DNA of 16,180 nucleotides from DATJSJ01 sp035504175 (GCA_035504175.1 DATJSJ010000137.1:1-16180); one strand, 5' to 3'. Positions 1 through 7,945 are shown, counted from the stretch's first letter. A program made the numbers and translations. The notes: generated by a model from the sequence alone, not told the origin.

Positions 1-28
1 AGACCCCCATTCCCTTAAGTGAAGGATT

Positions 29-77
29 GCAAAGGCTGCGCCTTTGCCGGGGGTCCAGGGGGCAGAGCCCCCTGGCC
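29..77 (-). terminator. Twin-hairpin intergenic repeat, copy 1, after rplS
   Basis: Read on the minus strand, ten bases after the rplS stop there is a 9-bp hairpin (CCAGGGGGC with GCCCCCTGG, loop TCT, 75 to 55). A short linker ACCCCCG follows, then a second 8-bp hairpin (GCAAAGGC with GCCTTTGC, loop GCA, 47 to 29). No U-tract follows. The same two-hairpin arrangement recurs at 9254-9301 after metY, in the same orientation relative to the upstream gene. Its place at the operon end suggests transcription termination or protection of the mRNA 3' end. The structure is directly visible, the function is inferred. Confidence 0.7.
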
Positions 78-85
78 TTCCTTTC

Positions 86-484
86 TTACTCCGCCGCCTC
101 GCTCGGAGAAGCCTGCGTCTCGGTGCTGCGCGCCTTCTCCGCGATACGCGCCGACTTCCCGCGCCGCCCGCGCAGGTAGTAGAGCTTCGCCCGCCGCACA
201 TCGCCGCGCCGCACCACCTGGATCTCGGCGATCGTCGGCGCGTAGAGCGGAAACACGCGCTCCACGCCTTCGCCGTAGCTGATCTTGCGCACGGTGAAGT
301 TGCTGTTCAGCCCCTTGTTCGACCGGGCGATGCAGACGCCCTCATAGGCCTGGGTGCGGGTGCGCTCGCCTTCGACGACGCGGACCATCACCCGCACCGT
401 GTCGCCGGGCGCGAATTGCGGCACCGCGCGCGCGGCGGTCAGGCGGGCGATCTCCCCGGCCTCGTATTGCTGGATCAGGTTCAT
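86..484 (-). CDS. rplS: 50S ribosomal protein L19
   Basis: This encodes L19, a protein of the large ribosomal subunit located near the interface with the small subunit. The 132-residue product begins MNLIQQYEAGEIARL and has the family core: FAPGDTVRVMVRVVEGERTR at about residues 25-44, EGVCIARSNKGLNSNFTVRK at about 48-67, GEGVERVFPLYAPTI, and RRGDVRRAKLYYLRGRRGK near residue 100. The length is slightly above the usual 115-125 because of an Ala/Ser/Glu-rich tail of about 20 residues. It is the last gene of the ffh-rpsP-rimM-trmD-rplS operon, 24 bases after the trmD stop. A GAGAGGA stretch about 10 bases before the ATG can serve as ribosome binding site. A twin hairpin follows it. Confidence 0.97.
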   Translation of the reverse strand: MNLIQQYEAGEIARLTAARAVPQFAPGDTVRVMVRVVEGERTRTQAYEGVCIARSNKGLNSNFTVRKISYGEGVERVFPLYAPTIAEIQVVRRGDVRRAKLYYLRGRRGKSARIAEKARSTETQASPSEAAE

Positions 485-508
485 GGCTCAGGTCCTCTCG
501 TCGATGCT

Positions 509-1243
509 CTACGGCGCGCCCGCCGCCCTGGCAACGGCGGCACCGGTCTGCCGCGCGCCTGCCGCGATGTAGTCCGCCCACAGATCGGGGCGCCGCTCCC
601 GGGTGATCCGCTCCGCTTCAGCACGTCGCCAGGCGGCGATTGCCGCGTGGTGGCCGGAGAGCAGGACGGGCGGCACCGACCGCCCCTGCCACTCGGCGGG
701 TCTCGTGTAGTGCGGATATTCCAGCAGCCCGGCGGCGAAGCTTTCCTCGTCGGCGCTCTCCGCCGCGCCCATGATGCCGGGCAGCAGCCGCACCACGCCG
801 TCCAGCAGCACCATGGCCGCCAGCTCGCCGCCGGACAGCACGTAGTCGCCGATGCTGAGCTCGACCGCACCGCGCGCCTCGACCACGCGCTGATCCACGC
901 CCTCATACCGGCCGCAGAGCAGGATCACGCCTGGACCGGCGGCCCAGCGGCGCAGATCCGCCTGGGCGAGCGGCCGGCCGCGCGGGGTCAGGAACAGCAG
1001 CGGCCGGTCATCCGTGACCGCTTCGATCGCGGCATCGACCACGTCGGGCCGCAGCACCATGCCGGCGCCGCCGCCGAACGGGGTGTCGTCGACGCTGCGA
1101 TGCCGGTCGGTGGCATGGGCGCGGATGTCGCGCGCCTCCAGCGACCAGCGCCCGGACTCAAGCCCGCGGCCGGCCAGCGACTGTCCGAGCGGCCCGGGGA
1201 ACATCTCGGGAAACAGGGTCAGGACGGTGGTGCGCCAGGTCAT
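509..1243 (-). CDS. trmD: tRNA (guanine37-N1)-methyltransferase TrmD
   Basis: TrmD methylates N1 of G37 next to the anticodon of tRNAs reading CNN/GGN-type codons, using S-adenosylmethionine, and so prevents +1 frameshifting. The 244-residue protein has the SPOUT trefoil-knot signatures of the family: FGGGAGMV at 56-63, LTPRG at 85-89, LCGRYEGVDQRV at 109-120, IGDYVLSGGE at 131-140, PHYTRP at 177-182, and LLSGHHAAIAAWR near 194-206. The length is normal. Its ATG overlaps the rimM stop by four bases (ATGA), so translation is probably coupled. The order with rpsP, rimM and rplS is the conserved bacterial arrangement. Confidence 0.97.
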   Translation of the reverse strand: MTWRTTVLTLFPEMFPGPLGQSLAGRGLESGRWSLEARDIRAHATDRHRSVDDTPFGGGAGMVLRPDVVDAAIEAVTDDRPLLFLTPRGRPLAQADLRRWAAGPGVILLCGRYEGVDQRVVEARGAVELSIGDYVLSGGELAAMVLLDGVVRLLPGIMGAAESADEESFAAGLLEYPHYTRPAEWQGRSVPPVLLSGHHAAIAAWRRAEAERITRERRPDLWADYIAAGARQTGAAVARAAGAP

Positions 1244-1797
1244 GCCGCGTCCTCCTCCCGCTCCGCCGCGGGCGGCGCCCCGGCGTCGGTCACCGCGGGC
1301 GGCACCACGACCACCCTTCCGGCGGCCACGTCCACCGCCGGCACCGCGGCGCGGGTAAACGGCACCAGCAGCGGCGGCGCGGCGGATCGCTCGATCTCGA
1401 GCGACGTCCCCGCGCCGTAATCATGCACCAGCGCCACCCGGCCGATCGGAGCCCCGGCCGCATCGACCACTTTGAGCCCGATCAGGTCAGCCAGGTACCA
1501 CTCATCGTCCCCGGTCGGCGGCAGTTGCGCCCGCTCGGCGTAGAGGCAGGTGTTGACCAGCGCCTCCGCCGCGCTCCGGTCGGCGAGCGGCTGCCCGGCC
1601 GCGTCGCGCAGCTCGGCGATGCCGCCATCCTCGCAAGCGCCGCGCCAGGTGAGCGTCCAGCGCCGGCCGCGATCGTCCACGAGCGGCGCGTAGCGCGCGA
1701 GATCGGCCGGCTCTGCCGTGTGGCTGTGCACGCGCAGCAGCCCGCGCACGCCGTGCGGCCGTCCGATCACGCCCAGCAGGATGCGGGTCGCGGGCAT
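1240..1797 (-). CDS. rimM: Ribosome maturation factor RimM
   Basis: RimM binds S19 in the 30S head and helps late 16S rRNA maturation. The 185-residue product has the N-terminal RimM barrel with GVIGRPHGVRGLLRVHS at 9-25. It also has the linker and PRC-barrel C-terminal part, with DDEWYLADLIG at about 96-106, VHDYGAGTSLEI at about 124-135 and LLVPFTRAAVP at about 143-153. The last 20 residues are Ala/Pro/Glu-rich and outside the family core. The stop overlaps the trmD start by four bases, and the start lies five bases after the rpsP stop. The gene is therefore tightly packed within the ribosomal operon. Confidence 0.95.
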   Translation of the reverse strand: MPATRILLGVIGRPHGVRGLLRVHSHTAEPADLARYAPLVDDRGRRWTLTWRGACEDGGIAELRDAAGQPLADRSAAEALVNTCLYAERAQLPPTGDDEWYLADLIGLKVVDAAGAPIGRVALVHDYGAGTSLEIERSAAPPLLVPFTRAAVPAVDVAAGRVVVVPPAVTDAGAPPAAEREEDAA

Positions 1798-1802
1798 ATG
1801 CC

Positions 1803-2138
1803 TCAGCCGGCCGCCGCCGCGGCGGCTCGCTCCTGCGCCTTCTTCTTCGGCGCCGACTTCACCGGCTGCTCGGTCCAGGCCGGCATCGGCGCGAGCCCGG
1901 CGCGGCCGAGGAAGCGCGCGACGCGGTCGGTCGCAACGGCGCCCTGGCTCAGCCAGTGGCGGACGCGCTCATCCTGCAGCCGAATGCGCTCGGCATGCTC
2001 GGCCGGCAGCATCGGATTGTAGCTGCCCAGCTTCTCGATGAAGCGGCCGTCGCGCGGACTGCGGCTGTCGGCGACGACGATGTGGTAGTACGGGCGCTTC
2101 TTGGCGCCGGCCCGGGCAAGGCGGATCTTCAATCCCAT
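1803..2138 (-). CDS. rpsP: 30S ribosomal protein S16
   Basis: This encodes S16, a 30S assembly protein. The 111 residues start MGLKIRLARAGAKKRPYYHI, with the hallmark KRPYYHIVVADSRSPRDGRF and LGSYNP in the first 42 residues. The middle carries the expected ERIRLQDERVRHWLSQGAVATDRVARFL segment. The C-terminal tail is Lys/Ala-rich (PKKKAQERAAAAAAG), as is common in alphaproteobacteria with longer S16. A GGAG about 12 bases upstream of the ATG is the likely Shine-Dalgarno sequence. The gene lies 67 bases downstream of ffh, and the spacer contains a short tandem repeat. It is followed immediately by rimM. Confidence 0.97.
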   Translation of the reverse strand: MGLKIRLARAGAKKRPYYHIVVADSRSPRDGRFIEKLGSYNPMLPAEHAERIRLQDERVRHWLSQGAVATDRVARFLGRAGLAPMPAWTEQPVKSAPKKKAQERAAAAAAG

Positions 2139-2160
2139 CGCGTGCTGGTCTCCATGTGAT

Positions 2161-2190
2161 CGTGGTTCGCGTGTTCGTGGTTCGCGTGCG
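2161..2190. repeat. Short tandem repeat (2 x 15 bases) between ffh and rpsP
   Basis: The 13-mer CGTGGTTCGCGTG occurs at 2161-2173 and again at 2176-2188, with a 15-base period. It fills about half of the 67-base spacer between the ffh stop and the rpsP start. No rho-independent terminator is evident in the spacer, so read-through from ffh into rpsP is expected. Confidence 0.7.
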
Positions 2191-2205
2191 TCAGAACGGC
2201 GGTGG

Positions 2206-3582
<1,377 letters not shown>

Positions 3583-3887
3583 TCCGTCCACTCCATCGCG
3601 CCCCGGCTGCGGGCGCCCCAAACGCGATCGCGCCGCTGCGCGAACCCTCGCGGAGCGGCGGAGCCCCCGCGTCCTCACGGGGACCGGGCGGCGATGCCTG
3701 ACCCGGATTTGGGCGGCTTATCACGCCGGCCGGGCCACCGCGTCAAGCGACGAGGCCGCCGGGCAGCCTCGCCGCGAATGCGCCCCATCGGGCCGCATTC
3801 CGTCCCGGACCCGCCTTGCCTTCGCCCGCTTGGGCGTGCGTGCTGCGCGGGCATCCGGGGTCCCGTCCGACCCGCAAAGGAGAGAGC
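3583..3887. other. Divergent intergenic region between ffh and the proline-rich secreted protein gene
   Basis: These 305 bases separate two divergently transcribed genes. I see a plausible sigma70-type promoter for ffh (3717-3746, minus strand) and the ribosome binding site AAAGGAGAGAG just before the plus-strand gene at 3888. I found no convincing plus-strand promoter. Open frames here are Arg/Pro/Ala-rich shadows and I do not call a gene. Confidence 0.6.
3717..3746 (-). promoter_or_regulatory. Candidate sigma70-type promoter for the ffh operon
   Basis: On the minus strand TTGACG (3746-3741) is followed after 18 bases by GATAAG (3722-3717). These match the TTGACA and TATAAT consensus at five and four of six positions. 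The predicted start site near 3710 would leave a leader of about 128 bases before the ffh ATG. It stands out as a rare AT-containing pair in a very GC-rich spacer. Confidence 0.5.
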
Positions 3888-4241
3888 ATGCACGGCAGAC
3901 GATGGCTTTTGATGGCGTTCGGCGCCGTCGCGGCGGCGCCGCTCCGCGCCATGGCCCAGGGGACGCCTCCGCCCGGCACCTATCCCCCACCCGGCGGGCC
4001 ACCGCCGGGCGGGCCGCCGCCCCCGCCCGGCACGTATCCCCCACCCGGCGGCCCGCCGCCGCCAGGGCGTCCGCCCGGGCCGCCACCGCCGCCGCCGCCG
4101 TATCACGGCCGTCCGCCAATGCCGCCGCCGCGCTACGAGCCGCGGCCACCGCCGCCCTACGGCTACCATCATTGGGTGCCGGGGCACTGGCACTGGAACG
4201 GCTATCGCTGGGTCTGGCGGCACGGGCACTGGCGCTACTGA
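3888..4241 (+). CDS. Secreted proline-rich protein with C-terminal WxxGxW-type tail
   Basis: The function is unknown. The 117-residue product starts at 3888, preceded by an AAAGGAGAG ribosome binding site. It has a signal peptide (basic MHGRRW, a hydrophobic stretch, then AMA at 21-23 before Gln24), which predicts export to the periplasm or cell surface. Residues 26-92 are more than half Pro with Gly, Tyr and Arg, including the unit PPPGTYPPPGGPPP twice. Residues 93-117 are rich in His, Trp, Tyr and Gly (HWVPGHWHW, then WVWRHGHWRY), which resembles the WXXGXW/YXPGHW repeat families of proteobacterial envelope proteins. The mature part has no Cys, and the polyproline runs would depend on EF-P. 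A hairpin follows the stop. It is a single gene divergent from ffh. Confidence 0.8.
   Translation: MHGRRWLLMAFGAVAAAPLRAMAQGTPPPGTYPPPGGPPPGGPPPPPGTYPPPGGPPPPGRPPGPPPPPPPYHGRPPMPPPRYEPRPPPPYGYHHWVPGHWHWNGYRWVWRHGHWRY
3969..4051 (+). repeat. Internal direct repeat in the proline-rich gene
   Basis: A 29-base unit at 3969-3997 recurs at 4023-4051 with one mismatch, a period of 54 bases (18 codons). It encodes the repeated Pro-Pro-Gly-Thr-Tyr-Pro-Pro-Pro-Gly-Gly segment. The in-frame period suggests expansion or contraction of the proline-rich region by unit duplication. Confidence 0.8.
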
Positions 4242-4258
4242 CGCCCGACCACGCCTGA

Positions 4259-4303
4259 CGGCGCCGGGCCCGGGTGATTCGCACTTCCGGGTCCGGTGAC
4301 GCC
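4259..4303 (+). terminator. Terminator-like hairpin after the proline-rich gene
   Basis: CCGGGCCCGG (4264-4273) can pair with CCGGGTCCGG (4287-4296) over 10 bp including one G-U wobble, with a 13-base loop. Flanking GGCG and CGCC can extend the stem past a three-base bulge. No T-tract follows, so it may act through Rho or as a 3' end stabiliser. It starts about 20 bases after the stop codon. Confidence 0.35.
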
Positions 4304-4715
4304 GGGCACTGTGCTTCGAAGACAGGGGCCACGGCCGCCGGGCCGGTTGCGCCGGTTCCGTCCGCAGGGCAGGAGCGGGCGGTGGCACGATCGATCGGTC
4401 GACGACCGGCCCGCCCAGGCTATGCGCTCGGCACCTCGCACACGTCATCTCCGCCGTGGATCTCGTCCTGGTCGCAGAACCGGTGACGCTTCTTGCTTGG
4501 TCGGATCGCCGCGGGTGCGCCGTTCGCGGCCGGAGTTCCAAGCGTAGACCTCGCTCAGCCGCAGCAGGGCCCGGCGTGGACGTCGGGCGCTGCCGTCCGT
4601 GACGCGCTGCATCACGATACGGAGAAGGAATTATCAGAGTTTCGAAAGGTTGACCTTCCAGGTGCAATGGGCCATTCATGGCGGATACGGCACCGCTTCT
4701 CGCAGGAGCTTCCCG
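4304..4715. other. Gene-poor spacer of about 410 bases upstream of the unknown operon
   Basis: No confident gene is seen. On the minus strand, a frame ending at 4420 encodes an acidic, Arg-poor peptide tail ending HGGDDVCEVPSA, with no start codon. An adjacent frame starting at 4612 holds MQRVTDGSARRPRRALLRLSE. These could be one decayed small gene joined by a frameshift or simply noise. The segment 4618-4680 is noticeably richer in A and T than its surroundings and may contain the promoter of the downstream genes. Confidence 0.4.
4650..4678 (+). promoter_or_regulatory. Weak candidate promoter for the unknown three-gene set
   Basis: TTGACC (4650-4655) is followed after 17 bases by CATTCA (4673-4678), inside a locally AT-richer stretch. 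It lies about 40 bases before the ATG of the first gene at 4716. The -35 match is good and the -10 match is poor. Confidence 0.25.
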
Positions 4716-5132
4716 ATGGCGGAAACCGACTTCTGGCAGGCGCTGAGCGACACGATCCGCCGGGCAGTCAATTTGCGCATCGTGACGCTGGTCGGCGATT
4801 CCGTGGTCAGCGGCACGCTGGAGCGAATGGAAGTCGCGATGCCGGCCACGCCGGCCGACGCCCTGATCACCGACATAAACCTCGTCGGCGGCGACATCAC
4901 GCAGATTGTCAGCGGCAAGTTGCTGGGTGCGGACTATGCCGACCTGCGCGCCGCGCACGCCGCCTCGGTGAAGCAGGCGCAGGAGATCGTGGCGCGCAAC
5001 GTGGAGATATTCACCAAGCTCGCGACCGAACTCGGCGATCAGCTCAACCAGTTGCCGCCGCCGGCCTCCGGCCCGGTTCGGACCGGCGCCTCCGCCGGCG
5101 CGCAATCGGCACCTTCCGCCGGCAGCGGCTAG
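4716..5132 (+). CDS. Hypothetical protein, possible small beta-barrel (LSm-like) N-terminal half, first of three unknown genes
   Basis: I do not recognise this family. The start at 4716 is chosen because AGGAG lies seven bases upstream. An upstream in-frame ATG at 4599 would add an Arg-rich stretch without such a site. The 138-residue product is soluble with no signal peptide. Residues 19-71 alternate hydrophobic and polar residues in strand-like runs: NLRIVTLVGDSVVSGTLERM, then ITDINLVGGDITQIVSGKLLG. This pattern is reminiscent of Sm/LSm or other small beta-barrels, by eye only. Residues 75-112 look helical (LRAAHAASVKQAQEIVARNV). The last 25 residues are Pro/Ala/Ser/Gly-rich and probably disordered. 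It is followed 28 bases later by another unknown gene on the same strand. Confidence 0.75.
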   Translation: MAETDFWQALSDTIRRAVNLRIVTLVGDSVVSGTLERMEVAMPATPADALITDINLVGGDITQIVSGKLLGADYADLRAAHAASVKQAQEIVARNVEIFTKLATELGDQLNQLPPPASGPVRTGASAGAQSAPSAGSG

Positions 5133-5160
5133 GCGCCGATCCGGGACATCCAGGCGCGCG

Positions 5161-5925
5161 ATGCTGTCCGGGCTCGATCTGACGCGAACGGCGCGCAGTC
5201 TCCTCAACCTCGAAGTCAATACCATCCTCTGCGACAACATGACGGCGGAGGAGATGCCGGCTCTGCCGCACGCACTGCTCGATATTGCGACGGGCTACGC
5301 GGATGAATTGTGCCTGATGGGGCTGGACCTGCCGCGCATCTTCGATCTGCCGGGTGGCGTTCCGCCGCCCAATTCGCCGAGCTGGGTGAAGCCGCCGGCG
5401 GCATGGGTCGGCGCACTTCTGACGGTGAGCAAGGACACCTTCGATCAGCTTCGCTGGGCCGCGCAATGGGCGATCACCTCGAAGGATCCCGGGGCCGCCA
5501 AACTCGCTGCCAACCAGCGTGTGCTGCTGTCGCGCATCGTGAACAACTGCGACACGATCAAAGTGATGTTCGATCACTTCGACCAGACCGTGCAGCCGTT
5601 CCTCGGCAAGAAACGCGGCGATCTGGTCAAGATGCGGATCGACCCTGCAACTTACGACATCCCGCCCGACGACCTGGTGCAGTTGCAGAAGATCTGGGAC
5701 ATCGGCACCGACGAAATCGTCGCTCAGACGATCGTCTTTGTCAGCGGCGACGTCACGACGCGGGTGCAGCGCAGCTTGGGCCAGCTGCCGTCGGAATGGC
5801 TGCTGACGATCCACCGCCAGAGCATCGATATCTCCATCAGCCGCTGGCGCGACCTGCTCGACACGGTGAAGGAGCTGGCGGGTGGCGCGCTGCACCTGCT
5901 GATGCCAGGCCGATCGAGCCTGTAG
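5161..5925 (+). CDS. Hypothetical protein, second of three unknown genes
   Basis: I do not recognise this 254-residue protein. It is soluble and apparently mostly helical, with no signal peptide and no clear membrane span. It has a Pro-rich stretch near residues 64-80 (LPGGVPPPNSPSWVKPPAAW). Conspicuous segments are NNCDTIKVMFDHFDQTVQPF near 130-150 and IWDIGTDEIVAQTIVFVSGD near 180-200. The ribosome binding site before the ATG at 5161 is weak. An internal ATG 26 codons in is possible, but the intervening sequence looks coding. The stop lies three bases before the GTG of the next gene, so the two are very likely co-transcribed and translationally coupled. Codon use is like that of the neighbouring core genes. 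Confidence 0.8.
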   Translation: MLSGLDLTRTARSLLNLEVNTILCDNMTAEEMPALPHALLDIATGYADELCLMGLDLPRIFDLPGGVPPPNSPSWVKPPAAWVGALLTVSKDTFDQLRWAAQWAITSKDPGAAKLAANQRVLLSRIVNNCDTIKVMFDHFDQTVQPFLGKKRGDLVKMRIDPATYDIPPDDLVQLQKIWDIGTDEIVAQTIVFVSGDVTTRVQRSLGQLPSEWLLTIHRQSIDISISRWRDLLDTVKELAGGALHLLMPGRSSL

Positions 5926-5928
5926 GGC

Positions 5929-6459
5929 GTGGCCGCTTGGTTCGATGCCACCGTCGCGGACTTCCAGGCCGTGCGCGCGGGCTGGCGGCAGGCCTGGTCG
6001 GAGGCCAGGCGGATTGCCGCGGGCCGCCCGATGGTCGTCGCGACGCGTGGTCCTGACGGGATCAGCCAGCTGCGCAGCCGGCTGAGCATCGGCGGCCATG
6101 CCGAAACCCACATCCTGCGCTCTTGGTTCACCAGCGCCGACCCGCAGGATATCGCCGCGCGGGTGGCGCAGCATTTCGAGACGGTGCGACGGAGCTTCGG
6201 CGGGCTCGGTGCGCTGCTGGCGCTGCAGCGTCTGTTGCAGCGCCTGATCGTGCTGGCCGGCGGCCTGATCGCGGCGCTGCCAAGCCTGGTGCGGCTGGTT
6301 CGCGCCCCGCCGCGGAGCTGGCTGGACGTTTTGCTCGCGCATCCCTGGCTGTGGCTGGGACTCGGGATGATGCTGGCCGGCGTGGTGCTGCGCATCGTTC
6401 TGCGCTGGACGGTACGGCTCGCCTTCCGACGTGCGCTCGGTCGGTTCGTGCCGTCGTGA
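5929..6459 (+). CDS. Hypothetical two-helix membrane protein, third of three unknown genes
   Basis: I do not recognise this 176-residue protein. It starts with GTG three bases after the preceding stop. Residues 1-95 are a cytoplasm-like, partly amphipathic region (WFDATVADFQAVRAGWRQAW, then GPDGISQLRSRLSIGGHAET and HFETVRRSFGGLG). Two hydrophobic segments follow, at about 103-123 (QRLIVLAGGLIAALPSLVRL) and 138-160 (HPWLWLGLGMMLAGVVLRIV), then a basic tail (RRALGRF). Positive charges flank both helices. The topology suggests an inner-membrane anchor with a cytosolic N-terminal domain, which may tether the two upstream soluble proteins. That role is inference from operon structure only. Confidence 0.75.
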   Translation: MAAWFDATVADFQAVRAGWRQAWSEARRIAAGRPMVVATRGPDGISQLRSRLSIGGHAETHILRSWFTSADPQDIAARVAQHFETVRRSFGGLGALLALQRLLQRLIVLAGGLIAALPSLVRLVRAPPRSWLDVLLAHPWLWLGLGMMLAGVVLRIVLRWTVRLAFRRALGRFVPS

Positions 6460-6671
6460 AGTGGATTCCCGGTCGGTGGTCGGCGGGATGCGGCAGGGCT
6501 GGTGTTGATCCGCGGGCGTATGCGAGGGACCGCATCATTCCTTGGTCTTGAAGCGGCTATTCCCGAGGGTTGTCCGATCCTTGCTCTGTTCCCGAACAAC
6601 CGAGAGGTGCGGGCGATTTCACGGATCGACCGTCGCGATCCGATTGGCGACGTCACCTGTCGCGGATGCCC

Positions 6672-7580
6672 TCACTCTGGCGCGCGAGAGTATTGCGCCG
6701 CCACCCGCGCCGCCGCCGCCGCCGGATCGATCTCCCCGGTGCTGACCGGCTCGCCGAGCGCATCGCGCATCGCCTGCGGCACGGCCGCGTGCAGCCGCGC
6801 CGCGCCGCCGGCAAGCGCCACCGGCTGCGCTCCCACACGCCGCAGCAGCACCCGCGCCAGCGCCGCGAGATCGCGCCCCGCCTGTTGCAGCACCCCGAGT
6901 GCCACCGGATCGCCGGCCTGCGCCGCCTCGGCCACCGCCGGGGCCAGCGCCGCCATGCTGCCGCGATCGCCGCCATAGGCGTAGCGCCGCGCCGTCGCCC
7001 AGGAGGCACCCCCGAGCGTCCGCGCCACCGCCCGACCGAGCGCCCACCCCCAGCCACTGCCGGGCTCCGCATCCTCTGCGCGCAGCACCGCCCGCAGTGC
7101 GTCGCGCCCGATCGCATAGCCCGACCCGGCATCGTCGATCAGGTGCCCGAGCCCACCGACCCGCACCGCGCACCCGGCCCGATCGACATGCACCGCCGCC
7201 GAGCCGGTCCCGGCATAGACCAGCACACCCTCGCCCGGGGCGAAGCGGGCCTGATGCGCGATCCACATGTCGTCCGCCAGCCGCACCCGCGCCGGCGGCA
7301 GCCCGAACGCCGCGGCGAGCATCCCCGCAAGCGCTTTCGCCTCCGCCGTGTCCTCGCCGAGCCCGGTCACCCCGGCCAGCAGTGCCGCCGGCACCCCATG
7401 CGGCCGCACCGCCTCCGCCACCACCTCGATCGCCGCCCTCGCCTGCGCCCGCGCCGCGTCCGAGAACAACAACCCGGAGAGCGCCGGCGCCGCACCGGCG
7501 GCAACGACCCCGCCCTCCGGCCCGGCGAGCGCCCAGCGCGTCGCCGTTCCGCCCGCATCCAGCCCCAGCCCGAGCGTCAT
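6672..7580 (-). CDS. BadF/BadG-family N-acetylglucosamine kinase-like protein
   Basis: The product is a sugar kinase of the ASKHA fold, probably phosphorylating N-acetylglucosamine or a related amino sugar with ATP in the cytosol for peptidoglycan or chitin-sugar recycling. The 302 residues start MTLGLGLDAGGTATRWAL (phosphate-1 loop DAGGT at 8-12). They carry VYAGTGSAAVHV (phosphate-2, 121-132), GGLGHLIDDAGSGYAIGRDA (142-161) and VALAGGAARLH (adenosine site, 254-264). The start at 7580 is supported by the family N terminus. The frame stays open far upstream, but there it is antisense to metY. Substrate choice within BadF/BadG-type kinases cannot be settled by eye, so no symbol is given. It is divergent from metY and convergent with the unknown operon. 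Confidence 0.85.
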   Translation of the reverse strand: MTLGLGLDAGGTATRWALAGPEGGVVAAGAAPALSGLLFSDAARAQARAAIEVVAEAVRPHGVPAALLAGVTGLGEDTAEAKALAGMLAAAFGLPPARVRLADDMWIAHQARFAPGEGVLVYAGTGSAAVHVDRAGCAVRVGGLGHLIDDAGSGYAIGRDALRAVLRAEDAEPGSGWGWALGRAVARTLGGASWATARRYAYGGDRGSMAALAPAVAEAAQAGDPVALGVLQQAGRDLAALARVLLRRVGAQPVALAGGAARLHAAVPQAMRDALGEPVSTGEIDPAAAAARVAAQYSRAPE

Positions 7581-7616
7581 GACCACCCCGTCGCGAAGAC
7601 CGTCGCTCGGAACAGC

Positions 7617-7645
7617 GTTATGAGAGGGCTTTGCCGAAGCGTCAC
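7617..7645 (-). promoter_or_regulatory. Candidate promoter for the sugar kinase gene
   Basis: On the minus strand GTGACG (7645-7640) precedes CATAAC (7622-7617) by 17 bases, each matching four of six consensus positions. The predicted start site is about 30 bases upstream of the ATG at 7580. Confidence 0.35.
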
Positions 7646-7766
7646 GCTGCGCCTGCGCGGAATTCACTCCCCGCGCCGCGCCGCAGCGCCCGCCGCAGAT
7701 GCGGCGCGCCATGGCCGGATGTGGGCCGACGGATGACCGGCCCGACAGCAGTGCAGATGGCGTCGT

Positions 7767-7827
7767 GGCAACCTGTCGTTGCCCGTGATCCGCATGCCGC
7801 GGGCCGCATCGGCCGGACAACCCGGCC
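7767..7827 (+). other. Two small hairpins in the probable metY leader
   Basis: GGCAAC (7767-7772) pairs with GTTGCC (7778-7783) around the loop CTGTC. GGCCGG (7811-7816) pairs with CCGGCC (7822-7827) around ACAAC. The first loop's TGTC is complementary to GACA at 7816-7819, so a short kissing contact is possible. They could be regulatory or could be chance pairing in GC-rich DNA. Confidence 0.3.
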
Positions 7828-7939
7828 ACAAGCACATCGCATTCCCCCTGACTCCCGCGCCACGCCGGCCCGGGCTCGCGTCGCAGGAATTGCCATGGCA
7901 GAACGACCCTGACGTCGCCGCCCCAATGACGGCGATCGC

Positions 7940-7945
7940 GGAGGA
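7940..7945 (+). promoter_or_regulatory. Ribosome binding site that fixes the metY start
   Basis: GGAGGA lies four bases before the ATG at 7950. This favours 7950 over the in-frame ATG at 7926, which would overlap this site and adds only eight residues. Confidence 0.7.

Noticed and set aside
44..1420. A 458-residue plus-strand open frame over rplS, trmD and rimM
   Set aside because: It is a shadow of three conserved genes on the other strand and shows no recognisable domain.
3583..3678. Extended ffh start adding 32 residues
   Set aside because: The added stretch is Arg/Ala-rich. The product from 3582 begins with the usual Ffh N terminus and has GGAG upstream.
3969..4110. CRISPR-like or minisatellite array in the GC-rich repeats
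   Set aside because: There are only two units, they are in frame within a coding sequence, and no spacer structure is present.
3675..5240. A 521-residue minus-strand open frame
   Set aside because: It is antisense to the proline-rich gene and the first unknown gene, is Arg/Ala-rich, and matches no family. Long antisense frames are expected at this GC content.
6460..6671. Possible terminators or a small gene between the third unknown gene and the sugar kinase
   Set aside because: There are only weak inverted repeats (GGTTGT with ACAACC over a long loop, and CGTCGC with GCGACG near 6630-6652) and no convincing coding frame.
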